Assembly: GCA_031275035.1 (NCBI GenBank)
Contig: JAISPH010000077.1
Span: 1 to 51,098 of the forward strand
Length of the DNA: 51,098 bases
Direction: 5' to 3'
Source of the DNA: Treponema sp.
GTDB lineage: Bacteria; Spirochaetota; Spirochaetia; Treponematales; Breznakiellaceae
In this document: positions 9,182-17,976 of the stretch, piece after piece
How the letters are laid out: each line of letters starts with the position of its first letter
Position numbering within the stretch: the stretch's first letter is position 1
Made by a program: the position numbers and the translations under genes
The notes under the pieces: generated by a model
What the model saw: only the letters and a program-made list of their open reading frames with translations
Told to the model about the DNA's origin: nothing
Database searches by the model: none

Positions 9182-9496
9182 ATGTTCGTTTCCATTGCGG
9201 TGGACCCCGGTTCCGAAGGCCGGGCAAAGGAACTGGCGGATCTCCTCTCCCAGTATGGACTGGAAAAGATTCAGCGGGGCCTTTGGGAATCGGCCTTCAT
9301 ATCCCCGGACACGCTGAACCGCTTAAAGCGGGATCTGGACCGGGCCACCGACGCTTTTGACCGGCTGCGGATTTTTCAGTTTCCCATAAACGGCACCCTG
9401 GTGCTCTCCAGCCTGCGGGATAAGAAGTGGCGCCGTCTGGTGGCCAAGGGAAATGAAAAAGTTTCCGGCAGGAATGCCGCAGGCCGGGGTTCTTAG
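9182..9496 (+). CDS. Solo Cas2-like small protein
   Basis: A 104-residue protein. The first strand, MFVSIAVD, ends in an aspartate where Cas2 has its metal-binding Asp. It is followed by a helix with LLSQYGLEKIQRGLWES (matching the Cas2 LxxYGxRxQxSVFE pattern), then a second helix and strands through LRIFQFPINGTLVL. Length fits Cas2 (about 90-110). There is no cas1, other cas gene or repeat array in the window, so this is probably a chromosomal Cas2/VapD-fold protein outside CRISPR. The longer frame from 9116 was rejected because strand 1 and the promoter both place the start at 9182. Confidence 0.6.
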   Translation: MFVSIAVDPGSEGRAKELADLLSQYGLEKIQRGLWESAFISPDTLNRLKRDLDRATDAFDRLRIFQFPINGTLVLSSLRDKKWRRLVAKGNEKVSGRNAAGRGS

Positions 9497-9535
9497 ATTG
9501 GACTTGTTTGGGAACCCGGTTGGTTTCTGCGGATT

Positions 9536-9590
9536 TTAGTCCGGTGCAAATCCTTTTTAAGCGCTTGCGGGCGAACCTTGGTTCGACAAC
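9536..9590 (+). repeat. Dispersed ~55-bp repeat, copy 1
   Basis: This stretch (TTAGTCCGGTGCAAATCC, then TTTTTAAGCG, then GCGAACCTTGGTTCGACA) matches the reverse complement of 34611-34666 at most positions. It lies in the 9497-9688 gap between the Cas2-like gene and prfB. Confidence 0.65.
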
Positions 9591-9596
9591 TCTATT

Positions 9597-9622
9597 GAAC
9601 CTGAATGAAAGCGTTCAGGTTC
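9597..9622 (+). repeat. 9-bp inverted repeat upstream of prfB
   Basis: GAACCTGAA (9597-9605), 8-nt loop, TTCAGGTTC (9614-9622). No T-run follows, so a terminator role is uncertain. Confidence 0.4.
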
Positions 9623-9688
9623 TCAAATGTCCGGACGGTCCGTTTTGGCGGCCGGGACGGAGCCGCTGAAGGCGGCGGAGGAGCTGTT

Positions 9689-10808
9689 ATGCTGTTATCC
9701 GAGTTAGGCGCCCCCATCGGGGACTTAAAAGAACGAATCCTTGAAACCTGGAGGCGTCTTTGACAAGCCGGGGGGCCCCTCTTTTGCGGAGCGTATCGCC
9801 GGTTTAGAGGCCCGGGCGGGGGAAGAAAATTTCTGGAACGACGCCCCCCGGGCGGAGAAGCTTATGGGGGAGCTCAAGGCCCTGAAGGCCCGTTACGAAC
9901 CCTGGAAAAGCCTCAAGGCGGAATTTGAGGATCTGGAAACCCTCTACGAACTGGCCTCCGAGGCCGGGGACGAGTCCCATAGCGGGGAAATTGAGTCCAC
10001 CCTCAAACTGCTTGCCGCCCGTTATGAAAAACAGAACATCTATGAGCTGATGCCCGGCGAGGTGGACAGGAACGGCTGTTTTTTGACGGTCCACTCCGGC
10101 GCCGGGGGAACCGAAGCCTGCGACTGGTCCCAGATGCTCTACCGCATGTACCTGCGCTGGGCGGAGCGGAAGGGCTTCTCCATGGAGGAGGAAGACCGCC
10201 TGGAGGCTGAGGGAGGCATCAAGTCCGTTACGGTTAAGATCGAGGGAGATTATGCCTACGGCTACCTGAAGGGAGAATCCGGGGTACACCGGCTGGTGCG
10301 GATCTCCCCCTTCGACGCCAATGCCCGGCGGCATACCTCCTTCGCTTCGGTCTATGTCTTCCCCGTAATCGACGATTCCATCGAGGTGGAGATCCGTCCC
10401 GAGGATCTTAGGGTGGACACCTACCGCTCCGGCGGCGCCGGGGGCCAGCATGTAAACAAGACCGACAGCGCGGTCCGCCTTACCCATCTTCCCACGGGCA
10501 TTGTGGCGGCCTGCCAGAACGAGCGGAGTCAGATAAAAAACCGGGCCATCGCCATGAGCATGCTCAAGGCCAGGCTCTACGAATACTACCGGCAGGAAAA
10601 GGAAAAGGAAAATGAAAAGTTTGCCCAGGAGAAAAAGGATATTTCCTGGGGGAATCAGATTCGTTCCTATGTTTTCCAGCCCTATACCATGGTTAAGGAC
10701 GCCCGTACCAAAACGGAAGCCGGCAATATTCAGGCGGTTATGGACGGAGATATAGATCCCTTTATTGAGGAGTATTTGCGTTTTGTTTGGAACAATGCCC
10801 GGAAATAG
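9689..10808 (+). CDS. prfB: Peptide chain release factor 2, with programmed +1 frameshift
   Basis: RF2 ends translation at UGA and UAA. The gene is split between frames: codons 1-24 run from ATG 9689 (after GGAGGAG) to CTT 9758-9760. A UGA stop at 9761-9763 follows, and reading resumes +1 at GAC 9762 to give a 372-residue protein. The stop-recognition motif SPF is at 206-208 and the catalytic GGQ at 251-253, positions almost equal to those of E. coli RF2. A frame starting at 9741 covers the body alone but lacks the true N-terminus. The 3-prime end overlaps the next gene by 14 bp. Confidence 0.96.
9750..9764 (+). promoter_or_regulatory. RF2 autoregulatory frameshift signal
   Basis: GGAGG (9750-9754), three nt CGT, then CTT TGA C. 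This is the classical layout: an internal Shine-Dalgarno 3 nt from the CUU slip codon, then UGA-C. Low RF2 slows termination and favours the shift. Confidence 0.93.
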
Positions 10809-12255
10809 GGGCGGAGCTTTCCTCCGGCGGCGCAGGGGGTCCATTCCTCTCTTGACGGTCCTGCTGCTTGCCGGGGCGGCGCCGGTTTATGCCAGGGCCA
10901 AAGCCGGGGAGGAGCCGCTTCCGCCGATCAATCAGGAATGGGTCCTCTGCGTTACCGCCTTTGACGTTTCCGCCCTGCCCCTCTCAAACCGTATCGCTGG
11001 GGAGACCATGGCTAAGGCTCTGGTGGACGCCCTCGATCCGGTAAACCGGCGGATCCGGGTATCCCGGGAATACGCCTACTATGCGGATTATGCCCGGGCC
11101 AAGGCGCTGGCCGGAGCAGGGCAGGCCCTGGCGGCCAAACGGGAGGAGCGGGACCTGCTGCTCTACCAGGGGAACCCTTCCTGGAAGTACCGCCGGGAAC
11201 TAAAGACCGCGGACGAAGCCATAGCGGAGCTGGAGGAAGCCTACCGGGGGGCGGATAAGATCCCCCCCATTGCGGACGAGCCCGAATTCAGGCTTGCCGG
11301 GGAAAACGCCGCCGGCGGCTTTCCTCCTCCTCCCGGGCCGGGAAACGAGTACCGTTTCTGCAGGGACCAAAAGGCCGACGCCTTCCTTGCCGGATCGGCC
11401 TCCGAATACTACGGCCGTATCCTTATCAGCCTCAAACTGTACACCCTCTTTACCCGTTCCTTTCAGTATGAAGACAGCATCGTCTTTTCCCTTGAGGATA
11501 TGAACAGCGCGGTGGATGAACTGGCGGGCCGGCTGACGGCGGCGGTTTCCGGGAGCGCCCCGGCGGCCATAACGGTAAAGGCCGCGCCGGCCCATGCGGC
11601 GGTGATAATCGACAATGCCTTTGCCGGGCGGGGCGGAACAACGATCATCGAGCGTCCTCCGGGACCGGTGGAGCTGCGGGTCTTCGCCGGGGAGCACCGG
11701 ACCTTTGCCGGCGAGGTGGAACTGAATCCGGGGGAGCTGGCGGAACTGTACATCAACCTGACCCCCATTGCCCAGGCGGCCCTGACCATAACGGCGCCGG
11801 GAATTTCTTCGGCCTCGGTGTACCGGGGCGCCCTCTATGCCGGGGAGGCTCCCCTGACCATCAATCTTGATCAGGGCAGCTACGAGTATATCTCTGTTGA
11901 AAGCCCCGAAGGCAGCGCCGCCATGGTTTTCCAGGGAATAGACGGCAGCGCGGTTTTTAACGTCCGCGAATCCGGGCCCCGGCAGGTTGAGCGGATGAGG
12001 CGGCGCTTCTACGGCGCCTGGGGCCGTTTCTGGGTGGCCCTGCCCGCGGCGATCCTTATCAATGGCATAGCGGCGACCTATACCAATGCGTATAACTACC
12101 GGGGCGATCCCGGCATCTATGATGAAGCGAATAATCTCCGGTATATTTCAATAGCCGCCTGGACTGTTTTTGGCTGTACCGTGGCGGAATCCATTTACCG
12201 GGCCTTCCGGTATCTCTATAGTTCAAATGAAGGCGTAATTAAGATGGGAAAGTAG
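10795..12255 (+). CDS. Exported/membrane protein with PEGA-like domains
   Basis: A 486-residue protein. An arginine-rich N-terminus leads into a hydrophobic signal segment (about residues 15-35). Residues about 250-390 contain two PEGA-like beta modules (patterns HAAVIIDN..AGRG and ASVYRGALYAGEAPLTI, each followed by a glycine-rich EL/YEYI strand). Two hydrophobic segments near the C-terminus (about 405-430 and 450-475) suggest membrane anchoring. PEGA domains usually bind surface or cell-wall components. I take ATG 10795, which overlaps prfB, over an upstream TTG at 10765. Function unknown. Confidence 0.65.
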   Translation: MPGNRGGAFLRRRRGSIPLLTVLLLAGAAPVYARAKAGEEPLPPINQEWVLCVTAFDVSALPLSNRIAGETMAKALVDALDPVNRRIRVSREYAYYADYARAKALAGAGQALAAKREERDLLLYQGNPSWKYRRELKTADEAIAELEEAYRGADKIPPIADEPEFRLAGENAAGGFPPPPGPGNEYRFCRDQKADAFLAGSASEYYGRILISLKLYTLFTRSFQYEDSIVFSLEDMNSAVDELAGRLTAAVSGSAPAAITVKAAPAHAAVIIDNAFAGRGGTTIIERPPGPVELRVFAGEHRTFAGEVELNPGELAELYINLTPIAQAALTITAPGISSASVYRGALYAGEAPLTINLDQGSYEYISVESPEGSAAMVFQGIDGSAVFNVRESGPRQVERMRRRFYGAWGRFWVALPAAILINGIAATYTNAYNYRGDPGIYDEANNLRYISIAAWTVFGCTVAESIYRAFRYLYSSNEGVIKMGK

Positions 12256-12304
12256 CCCGGCCGCCCCGCCGGATTTATTCAAAGCCGGATCGAATACCCA
12301 AGAA

Positions 12305-12357
12305 CCCGCCTTCCGGCGGGGAAGCTTCAGGGCGGGGAGAGTTATTCGCAGGCGGGT
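12305..12357 (+). repeat. Hairpin plus TTCGCAG-box repeat, copy B
   Basis: A hairpin CCCGCC-TTCC-GGCGGG (12305-12320) is followed by TTATTCGCAGGCGGGT (12342-12357). It fills the 120-bp gap before ftsY. The hairpin may end the prfB transcript, but no T-run follows. Confidence 0.5.
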
Positions 12358-12376
12358 TTGGCTGATAAGGACGATT

Positions 12377-13279
12377 ATGACAAACAGCTTTGCCGGACGC
12401 ATTAAAGCTTTCTTTGGTCTCAAAAATCCGGTTTCGGAGGAATTATTTGAAAACCTCGGGGATCTTCTGGTGGAGGGGGATTTCGGCGCCGCCGAAGCCT
12501 TCCGGGTAGTGGAGGCTCTGCGGGATCACTGTAAGAAAGAAAAAATCACCCAAGGCGGGGAGGTACGCTGCGCCCTGGCGGATCTGCTGGAGGGGGAACT
12601 GCTCAAGGCCCGGCCCGGTTCCGCCGGCGTTTTTGATCCGGAAACGGCCCCGGGAAACGGCTTGGGGGTTATCCTCCTCCTGGGGGTAAACGGAGTGGGA
12701 AAGACCACCAGCGCCGCAAAACTGGCGGAGTATTACCGGTCCCGGTACCGGCGCCGGCCCATACTTGCCGCGGCGGATACCTTTCGGGCCGCCGCCATTG
12801 ATCAGCTTAAGATCCACGGAGAACGGCTCGGCCTCCGGGTGGTGGCCCATCAGCACGGGGGAGATCCGGCGGCGGTGGTCTACGATGCGGTGGAGGCGGC
12901 CCAGGCCGGCGGGGGGGACCTGATCCTGGCGGATACCGCCGGGCGCATGCATACCAAGTCCTCCCTGGTGGAAGAATTGAAGAAGATAGACCGGGTGGTG
13001 GAATCCAAGGCCGGGGAAAGCCGGTATCTGAAATGGCTGGTGCTGGACGCCACAACCGGCAGAAACGCGCTGGTCCAGGCGGAGACCTTTCACGAAGCGG
13101 TGGCTCTGGACGGGGTAATTCTGACCAAGTACGATTCCGGCGCCAGGGGCGGAGCGGTCTTTTCCCTGGCGGCGGAACTGGGGCTCCCCCTGGTATTCAT
13201 CTGTACCGGGGAACAGTACGGGGACATTGCTCCCTTCGATCCCCGCTGCTATGCCCGGGAATTTGCGGGTCTTGCGTAG
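12377..13279 (+). CDS. ftsY: Signal recognition particle receptor FtsY
   Basis: A 300-residue SRP GTPase that docks ribosome-SRP complexes at the inner membrane. The NG domain is complete: helical N part (residues 1-90), P-loop GVNGVGKTT, the insertion box DTFRAAAIDQL, DTAGR, and G4 as TKYD where most FtsY proteins have TKLD. The long acidic A domain of E. coli FtsY is absent; the N-terminal helix KAFFGL may be the membrane anchor, as in short FtsY forms. ATG 12377 follows AAGGA by 5 nt. The gene sits just upstream of the lipoprotein exporter genes, a fitting place for secretion functions. Confidence 0.94.
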   Translation: MTNSFAGRIKAFFGLKNPVSEELFENLGDLLVEGDFGAAEAFRVVEALRDHCKKEKITQGGEVRCALADLLEGELLKARPGSAGVFDPETAPGNGLGVILLLGVNGVGKTTSAAKLAEYYRSRYRRRPILAAADTFRAAAIDQLKIHGERLGLRVVAHQHGGDPAAVVYDAVEAAQAGGGDLILADTAGRMHTKSSLVEELKKIDRVVESKAGESRYLKWLVLDATTGRNALVQAETFHEAVALDGVILTKYDSGARGGAVFSLAAELGLPLVFICTGEQYGDIAPFDPRCYAREFAGLA

Positions 13280-14432
13280 GTTTCCGGCCTGCGGTCCGGC
13301 CCTTTTTGCCGGCTTTCTTGCTGCGGGGGGCATAGCCGCCGGCCTGGCCGGGGCCGGGGACTGGTTCACTTCCAATGCAGCCGGAATGGCCCTGGAGCCG
13401 GCGGTCTCCCGGATTGCCCTGCGGAGCAGGTACGCCCTTTCGGTGGACCGGGCCGTCCCGGAGGAGCTGCCCGAGGCGTTGCTGCCCTACTATGGGGAAA
13501 ACTATACCGCGGAACTCCGTACCCTCTACCAGGAAGGGGAAGAATACCGGCGGCAGTGGATCTTCCGGGATGAGCTGCGCCGGGACCGGCTGGTTGCGGC
13601 CTTCGGCGATGACGGTTCGGGTTTTATAGAATTGTACGACGAGGAGGGACGGCTTACCGAAGAGCGTCAGTTTGACGGCGAAGGCGGCGTTTACCGTACC
13701 CTGCTGAGCTACAACCGGAACCTGCTGGTCAAGGCGGAAGCCTGGTTCAAGGCGGGCCCTCCCGCCGCGGAGGATACGGCGGCCGCGCCGCCGGAAACCG
13801 CGCCGGGGGCCGGATCTTCCGGGGTTCTGCTCTGGACCGATTACTACCGTTACAGCCGTTTCTATTCCCTGCGGGCGGTGGACCGGATTGCCGCCCAGAG
13901 TACGGAAGAAGAAGGCTCCGCCGCGGCCGGGACTCCGGCGCGGATACGTTTTCCCCGTTATGCGCTGAGCGCGGCGGAGGACACCGCCCCTGTTGTTCTT
14001 AATCCGGCCTATGACTCGGAGTTCCTGAGGGATATTCTCATGGAGAACAGTAGTAGGATACTATATGATACCGATGACCGGGGCCGGGTCCTGGGCGAAA
14101 CCCGCTGGGATGCGGAGGGCGGCCTTATCGGGGAGCTTCAAAATACCTGGTCCGGGGACCGGCTTACCGCGGTACGCTGGATCGCCGGGGACGACGAGCG
14201 GCTTTTGGAGTATGAGTACGACAGCGCCGGAGACCGGATAGCGGAACGGAACTATACCAGGGGCGTCCTGGAACGGACGGTACGCCGGGAGGACGGCCGG
14301 GATGTGGAGGAACTGTACATGAACGGAAAAGTGGTGCTCCGGGCCATTTGGGGAAGGGACGGCCGTAAAATTACCGAAGAACGGATACGGCCCTCTCCGG
14401 CGGAAAGCGTTCCGGGCGGGTCAGATGAATAG
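13251..14432 (+). CDS. Exported protein with YD-like repeats
   Basis: A 393-residue protein with a basic start, a hydrophobic signal segment (about residues 15-38) and a body of short beta-hairpin units of the form YDxxGRLxxExxFDxxGG. These resemble YD/Rhs or MORN-like strand repeats and recur at about residues 120-150 and 270-370. The start is uncertain: ATG 13251 overlaps ftsY, while TTG at 13263 or 13272 would also give a signal peptide. It overlaps the LolC-like gene by 8 bp, so it may serve lipoprotein export or be a cell-surface product of the same operon. Function unknown. Confidence 0.65.
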   Translation: MPGNLRVLRRFPACGPALFAGFLAAGGIAAGLAGAGDWFTSNAAGMALEPAVSRIALRSRYALSVDRAVPEELPEALLPYYGENYTAELRTLYQEGEEYRRQWIFRDELRRDRLVAAFGDDGSGFIELYDEEGRLTEERQFDGEGGVYRTLLSYNRNLLVKAEAWFKAGPPAAEDTAAAPPETAPGAGSSGVLLWTDYYRYSRFYSLRAVDRIAAQSTEEEGSAAAGTPARIRFPRYALSAAEDTAPVVLNPAYDSEFLRDILMENSSRILYDTDDRGRVLGETRWDAEGGLIGELQNTWSGDRLTAVRWIAGDDERLLEYEYDSAGDRIAERNYTRGVLERTVRREDGRDVEELYMNGKVVLRAIWGRDGRKITEERIRPSPAESVPGGSDE

Positions 14433-15765
14433 CCGGTGGATTGGATTTGTAGCGGCCCGGTACATCTCCAGCCGCCGCCAGAACCGTTCCTCCCCCGCGC
14501 CGGTTTTAGCGGTTCTGGGGATAGCCATGGGGGTACTGGCCCTGACGGTGATCATTGCGGTGATGAACGGTTTCCAAATGGGCTTTATCGAAAGCATCCT
14601 GGAAATTTCCTCCTATCACGTCAGGGTGGACAGGATTCCTGCGGATATCCCCGGGGGTCTTGAGGAACTTCCCCTGGTTTCGTCGGCGGTTCCCTTTAGA
14701 GAGTTAAAGGGCCTTGTCCGGGGCAGCCGGGGAAACCAGCATGCGGCGCTTGTCCGGGGGCTTCCCCCGGACGCGCTGGAGAAGGACCGGGGCATGGCGG
14801 CCAAATTCGACTTTGAAGAAGGCTCCTTCGACATAGACGGCAGGGATGACATTATCCTGGGGGCGGAGCTTGCCCGCAGTCTGGGGGTTATGGCGGGGGA
14901 CGAGATTATCCTGATTTCCCTTTCGGGGCTTTTCTCGGAAGATGCGGAGAATACTCCTTTTATAGTAAGGGGTATTTTCCGCACCGGTTTTTACGAGTAC
15001 GATCTGGGCTGGGGGTTTATCAACCTGGAAAGGGCCGGGGAGCTGGACGGGATCGACACCCTTTCCCTGGGGATCAAGCTGAACAGCCGCTGGCAGGATT
15101 CCCGGGCCCTGCCGCTGATTGCGCAGGCCCTTTCCGGGGCGGGGTTTTCCGTACATACCGTGACGGAGGCCTCCTCCGCGGAAGCTTCCGAAGCCGGAAC
15201 GGTCCTGCTTAGTTCCTGGCGGGATTATAACCGGGCCTTCTTTGGAGCCCTGCGGACGGAGAAGCTTCTCATGTTCGTGCTGGTGGGGCTCATCTTCATT
15301 GTGGTGGGGCTCAATATCTTTCAATCCCAGCGGCGGGCCGTGCTGGAACGCCGGGAAGAGATAGGCCTTCTCCGGGCGGTGGGGGCCGCCGATTCGGCGG
15401 TACGGCTGGTTTTTACCTGCGACGGTTTCTTTATCGGCCTCTTCGGCGCCGGCATAGGCATGGCCCTGGGGCTTCTCATCGCCCTCAATATTCAGGCCTT
15501 TTTCACCCTGATGGAGGGGGCGGTAAACGGCATTATTGCCGCGGTAAACTTTGCCGCTTCCCTTTTCGGAGGGGATATTGCGGAGGGCCGTTTTGCCGTC
15601 TTTTCCCCTACGGTGTTTTACATTAAGGAGATACCCTCCCGGGTTATCCCCCACGAGGCGGCGCTGATATTTATGTTCGGTTTTCTCTCCGCCGTACTGG
15701 CGGCTTGGTTCGCTTCGGGAAGGGTCTCCCGGATTAGGCCTGCGGAGGTTCTGCGTTATGAATAA
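14425..15765 (+). CDS. lolC: Lipoprotein-releasing ABC permease, LolC/LolE family
   Basis: A 446-residue inner-membrane permease of the FtsX/MacB superfamily. It has one N-terminal membrane helix (about residues 25-50), a large periplasmic domain, then three C-terminal helices (about 285-310, 330-360, 405-435). The motif RREEIGLLRAVGA before the second helix is typical of LolC/E. With the ATPase and second permease that follow, it should extract lipoproteins from the inner membrane for the outer membrane. Whether it is LolC or LolE cannot be settled by eye. Overlaps both neighbours by 8 bp. Confidence 0.88.
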   Translation: MNSRWIGFVAARYISSRRQNRSSPAPVLAVLGIAMGVLALTVIIAVMNGFQMGFIESILEISSYHVRVDRIPADIPGGLEELPLVSSAVPFRELKGLVRGSRGNQHAALVRGLPPDALEKDRGMAAKFDFEEGSFDIDGRDDIILGAELARSLGVMAGDEIILISLSGLFSEDAENTPFIVRGIFRTGFYEYDLGWGFINLERAGELDGIDTLSLGIKLNSRWQDSRALPLIAQALSGAGFSVHTVTEASSAEASEAGTVLLSSWRDYNRAFFGALRTEKLLMFVLVGLIFIVVGLNIFQSQRRAVLERREEIGLLRAVGAADSAVRLVFTCDGFFIGLFGAGIGMALGLLIALNIQAFFTLMEGAVNGIIAAVNFAASLFGGDIAEGRFAVFSPTVFYIKEIPSRVIPHEAALIFMFGFLSAVLAAWFASGRVSRIRPAEVLRYE

Positions 15766-16483
15766 TACGGCGAAGCCCCTGATCAGGGCGGAGAACATCG
15801 TAAAAAACTACGAGTCCGGGGTGGAGGAACTGCACATCCTCAAGGGGATAAGCTTTGAGATTGAAGCGGGAAGCTCCGTGGCCATCACCGGGGAGAGCGG
15901 CAGCGGCAAGAGCACCCTCCTCAACATTCTGGGCGGACTGGACCGCTGTGATTCGGGTTCGGTCAAGGTGGGGGGTATGGAGATCTGCGGTCTTTCCGAA
16001 GGCAGCCTCACCGGCTACCGGAGCCGCCGGGTGGGCTTTATCTTTCAGTTTCACTATCTCCTCAAAGATTTTACCGCCCTGGAGAATGTGATGCTCCCCG
16101 CCTATATGGCGGGAATGAAGAAGAAAGACGCCCTGGAAAAGGCCCGGGCCCTGCTTTCGGATGTCCGTATGGAGGACCGGCTGAAACATTTTCCCTCCCA
16201 GCTTTCCGGGGGGGAACGCCAGCGGGTGGCGGTGGCCCGGTCCATGGTGAATGACCCCGATTTGGTTCTGGCCGACGAACCTACGGGGAACCTGGATTCG
16301 GGAAACAGCGCCGTGGTGGCGGAACTGCTCTACGCCAGTGCGGAAAAGCGGGGCAAGACCCTGATCGTGGTAACCCACGATGAAACCGTGGCCCGCCGGG
16401 CCCGGATCCGCTATACCCTGGAAGGGGGCGTTCTGGTCTTCGCCGCCGGGGGGGCCGCCGGGCCCGAAGCGGGGTCCCGGTGA
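15758..16483 (+). CDS. lolD: Lipoprotein-releasing ABC transporter ATPase LolD
   Basis: A 241-residue ATPase. Walker A is GESGSGKST (about residues 46-54), the signature is [14 protein letters not shown], Walker B is [12 protein letters not shown] and the switch histidine lies in VVTHD. The MacB/LolD subfamily pattern fits, including the [13 protein letters not shown] region. It lies between the two permeases with stop/start overlaps on both sides. The extra C-terminal tail (GGAAGPEAG) is a low-complexity extension. Confidence 0.93.
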   Translation: MNNTAKPLIRAENIVKNYESGVEELHILKGISFEIEAGSSVAITGESGSGKSTLLNILGGLDRCDSGSVKVGGMEICGLSEGSLTGYRSRRVGFIFQFHYLLKDFTALENVMLPAYMAGMKKKDALEKARALLSDVRMEDRLKHFPSQLSGGERQRVAVARSMVNDPDLVLADEPTGNLDSGNSAVVAELLYASAEKRGKTLIVVTHDETVARRARIRYTLEGGVLVFAAGGAAGPEAGSR

Positions 16484-17766
16484 AAACAGGGCCCGGCTTT
16501 TTCATTGCCCTGCGCTACCTTCTGGGCAGGGCCCGGGAGGGGGGCCGGTATCTGCGGGGGGCCGCCGCGGGAATCGCCCTGAGCCTTGTTCCCATCATGG
16601 TTACCCTCATCGTCTCCGACGGTATGATCCGGGGCATTACCGACCGGTATCTGGAACTGGGAACGGGACACCTTCAGGCCTATAACCGGAAAGATTCCGC
16701 GGACATGGAGGAGCTGGCGACGGTCCTGAACGCGGCGGATCTGCGGGAACAGGTTCCGGGGCTGCGGGCCCTTTGGCCCGAGCGGCAGGGGCTGGGGATC
16801 CTGACAGGAAAGGGGGGTAAAACCGGAACGACGATCCGGGCGGTGGAACCTTCCTTCTGGGAAGACCAGGGAAGCGCCCGCTACCTGGTTGTCCGGGAGG
16901 GCAGCGCCTTCCTCGAAACGGATCAGGCCGTGCTTTTGGGGGAAGATCTGGCCCGGAATATCGGAGCCGCCCTGGGGGATACCATCAGAATAATGACCAT
17001 CAGGGTTTCCCCGGAGGGCCGGAACATCCCCCGGATCAGCCCCTTCAAGGTGCAGGGTATCGTCTCCTCGGGATACCGGGAACTGGATTCCCTGTGGTGT
17101 ATTATAACTTATGAAGCGGGAAAGCGGATCCTTGCGCCGGAACTCTCCTCTTCCCGCCTGGTGATGAAGCTTGAAGATCCCTACGGCCCGGCGGTGAACG
17201 CCGCCGCCTTCTCCCTGGCCTTTGCCCTGGGGCCGGAGTACCTGGTCTTTACCTGGAAGGAACTGCTCCGTTCCCAGTACAGCTCCTACGAATCGACCCG
17301 GCAGCTCCTGCTCTTTATCATGGCCCTGATCGTGCTGGTGGCGGCGGTTAACGTATCCTCCGCCACCTCCATGCTGGTCATTGAACGGCAGCGGGACATT
17401 GCGGTGCTCAAGGCCTTTGGCGCAAGCCCCGCCGGTACCAGCCGGATCTTTCTCTGGGGTTCCCTGCTTACCGGCGCTGTTGGGGCCGCCGCCGGCATTG
17501 CCATGGGGCTTCTCATCGGGTGCAATATCAACGGCCTTATCCGGGGCCTGGAACGGACCCTGGGTTTCTTCTCCCGGCTTTTCCACGGCGGCGAGGTACG
17601 AATTCTGGACCCCGGCTTCTACCTGGAGACTATCCCCATCATTGTAGACTGGACCATGGTGCTGCTTATCGGCCTCTTTACGATTGTCAGTTCCGTCCTG
17701 GCCTCCTGGATTCCGGCGCGCCGGGCGGGAAAGACCATACCCGTTGAATTGCTGCGGAAATTTTAG
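16480..17766 (+). CDS. lolE: Lipoprotein-releasing ABC permease, second LolC/LolE-type subunit
   Basis: A 428-residue permease starting at GTG 16480, which overlaps the lolD TGA. Topology is as in its partner: one N-terminal helix, a periplasmic domain, three C-terminal helices; the motif ERQRDIAVLKAFGAS marks the family. Having two distinct permeases (LolC plus LolE) and not one LolF suggests a heterodimeric exporter. The gene is followed by a strong hairpin at 17774-17823, which probably closes the transcript. Confidence 0.88.
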   Translation: MKTGPGFFIALRYLLGRAREGGRYLRGAAAGIALSLVPIMVTLIVSDGMIRGITDRYLELGTGHLQAYNRKDSADMEELATVLNAADLREQVPGLRALWPERQGLGILTGKGGKTGTTIRAVEPSFWEDQGSARYLVVREGSAFLETDQAVLLGEDLARNIGAALGDTIRIMTIRVSPEGRNIPRISPFKVQGIVSSGYRELDSLWCIITYEAGKRILAPELSSSRLVMKLEDPYGPAVNAAAFSLAFALGPEYLVFTWKELLRSQYSSYESTRQLLLFIMALIVLVAAVNVSSATSMLVIERQRDIAVLKAFGASPAGTSRIFLWGSLLTGAVGAAAGIAMGLLIGCNINGLIRGLERTLGFFSRLFHGGEVRILDPGFYLETIPIIVDWTMVLLIGLFTIVSSVLASWIPARRAGKTIPVELLRKF

Positions 17767-17773
17767 GGGCCGC

Positions 17774-17823
17774 CCCGGAACCCGGAAAAACCGGCGTTGG
17801 GGCTGGTTTTTCCGGGTTCCGGG
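17774..17823 (+). terminator. Strong 19-bp stem-loop after lolE
   Basis: The arms CCCGGAACCCGGAAAAACC (17774-17792) and its exact complement (17805-17823) enclose a 12-nt loop. It starts 8 bp after the lolE stop. There is no proper U-tract, so it may act as a Rho-independent-like terminator or as an mRNA-protecting end. Confidence 0.6.
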
Positions 17824-17909
17824 CGCTATATTTATTCCAGGAAGACGCCGATACTTAAACAAACTGTGAATCCCCCGCCCCGGGCGGCGGAGCATCCTGC
17901 AGGCGTTAT

Positions 17910-17974
17910 ACTAAAGTTGTCCGGAAACCGTCCGGATTATCGAACAAGTCCGCTGTTTACGAGGTTCGTTCTGC
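17910..17974 (+). repeat. Composite dispersed repeat before a lipoprotein gene
   Basis: It holds ACTAAAGTTGTCCGGAAACC (17910-17929), like 440-457; TCGAACAAGTCC (17940-17951), identical to 34689-34700; and the 18-mer TTACGAGGTTCGTTCTGC (17957-17974), identical to 2-19. The last element ends 2 nt before the ATG and may supply part of the ribosome-binding site. Confidence 0.6.
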
Positions 17975-17976
17975 GA

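Noticed and set aside
9570..9590. GGTTCGA-like arm resembling a tRNA T-loop
   Set aside because: No acceptor stem, anticodon arm or CCA fits around it; it is part of the 55-bp dispersed repeat.
9741..9761. prfB start in the body frame at 9741
   Set aside because: The classical RF2 frameshift signal and an upstream 24-codon frame with GGAGGAG show the true start at 9689.
17797..17976. Sixty extra N-terminal residues for the lipoprotein
   Set aside because: They come from hairpin and repeat DNA and would put the signal peptide in the interior of the protein.
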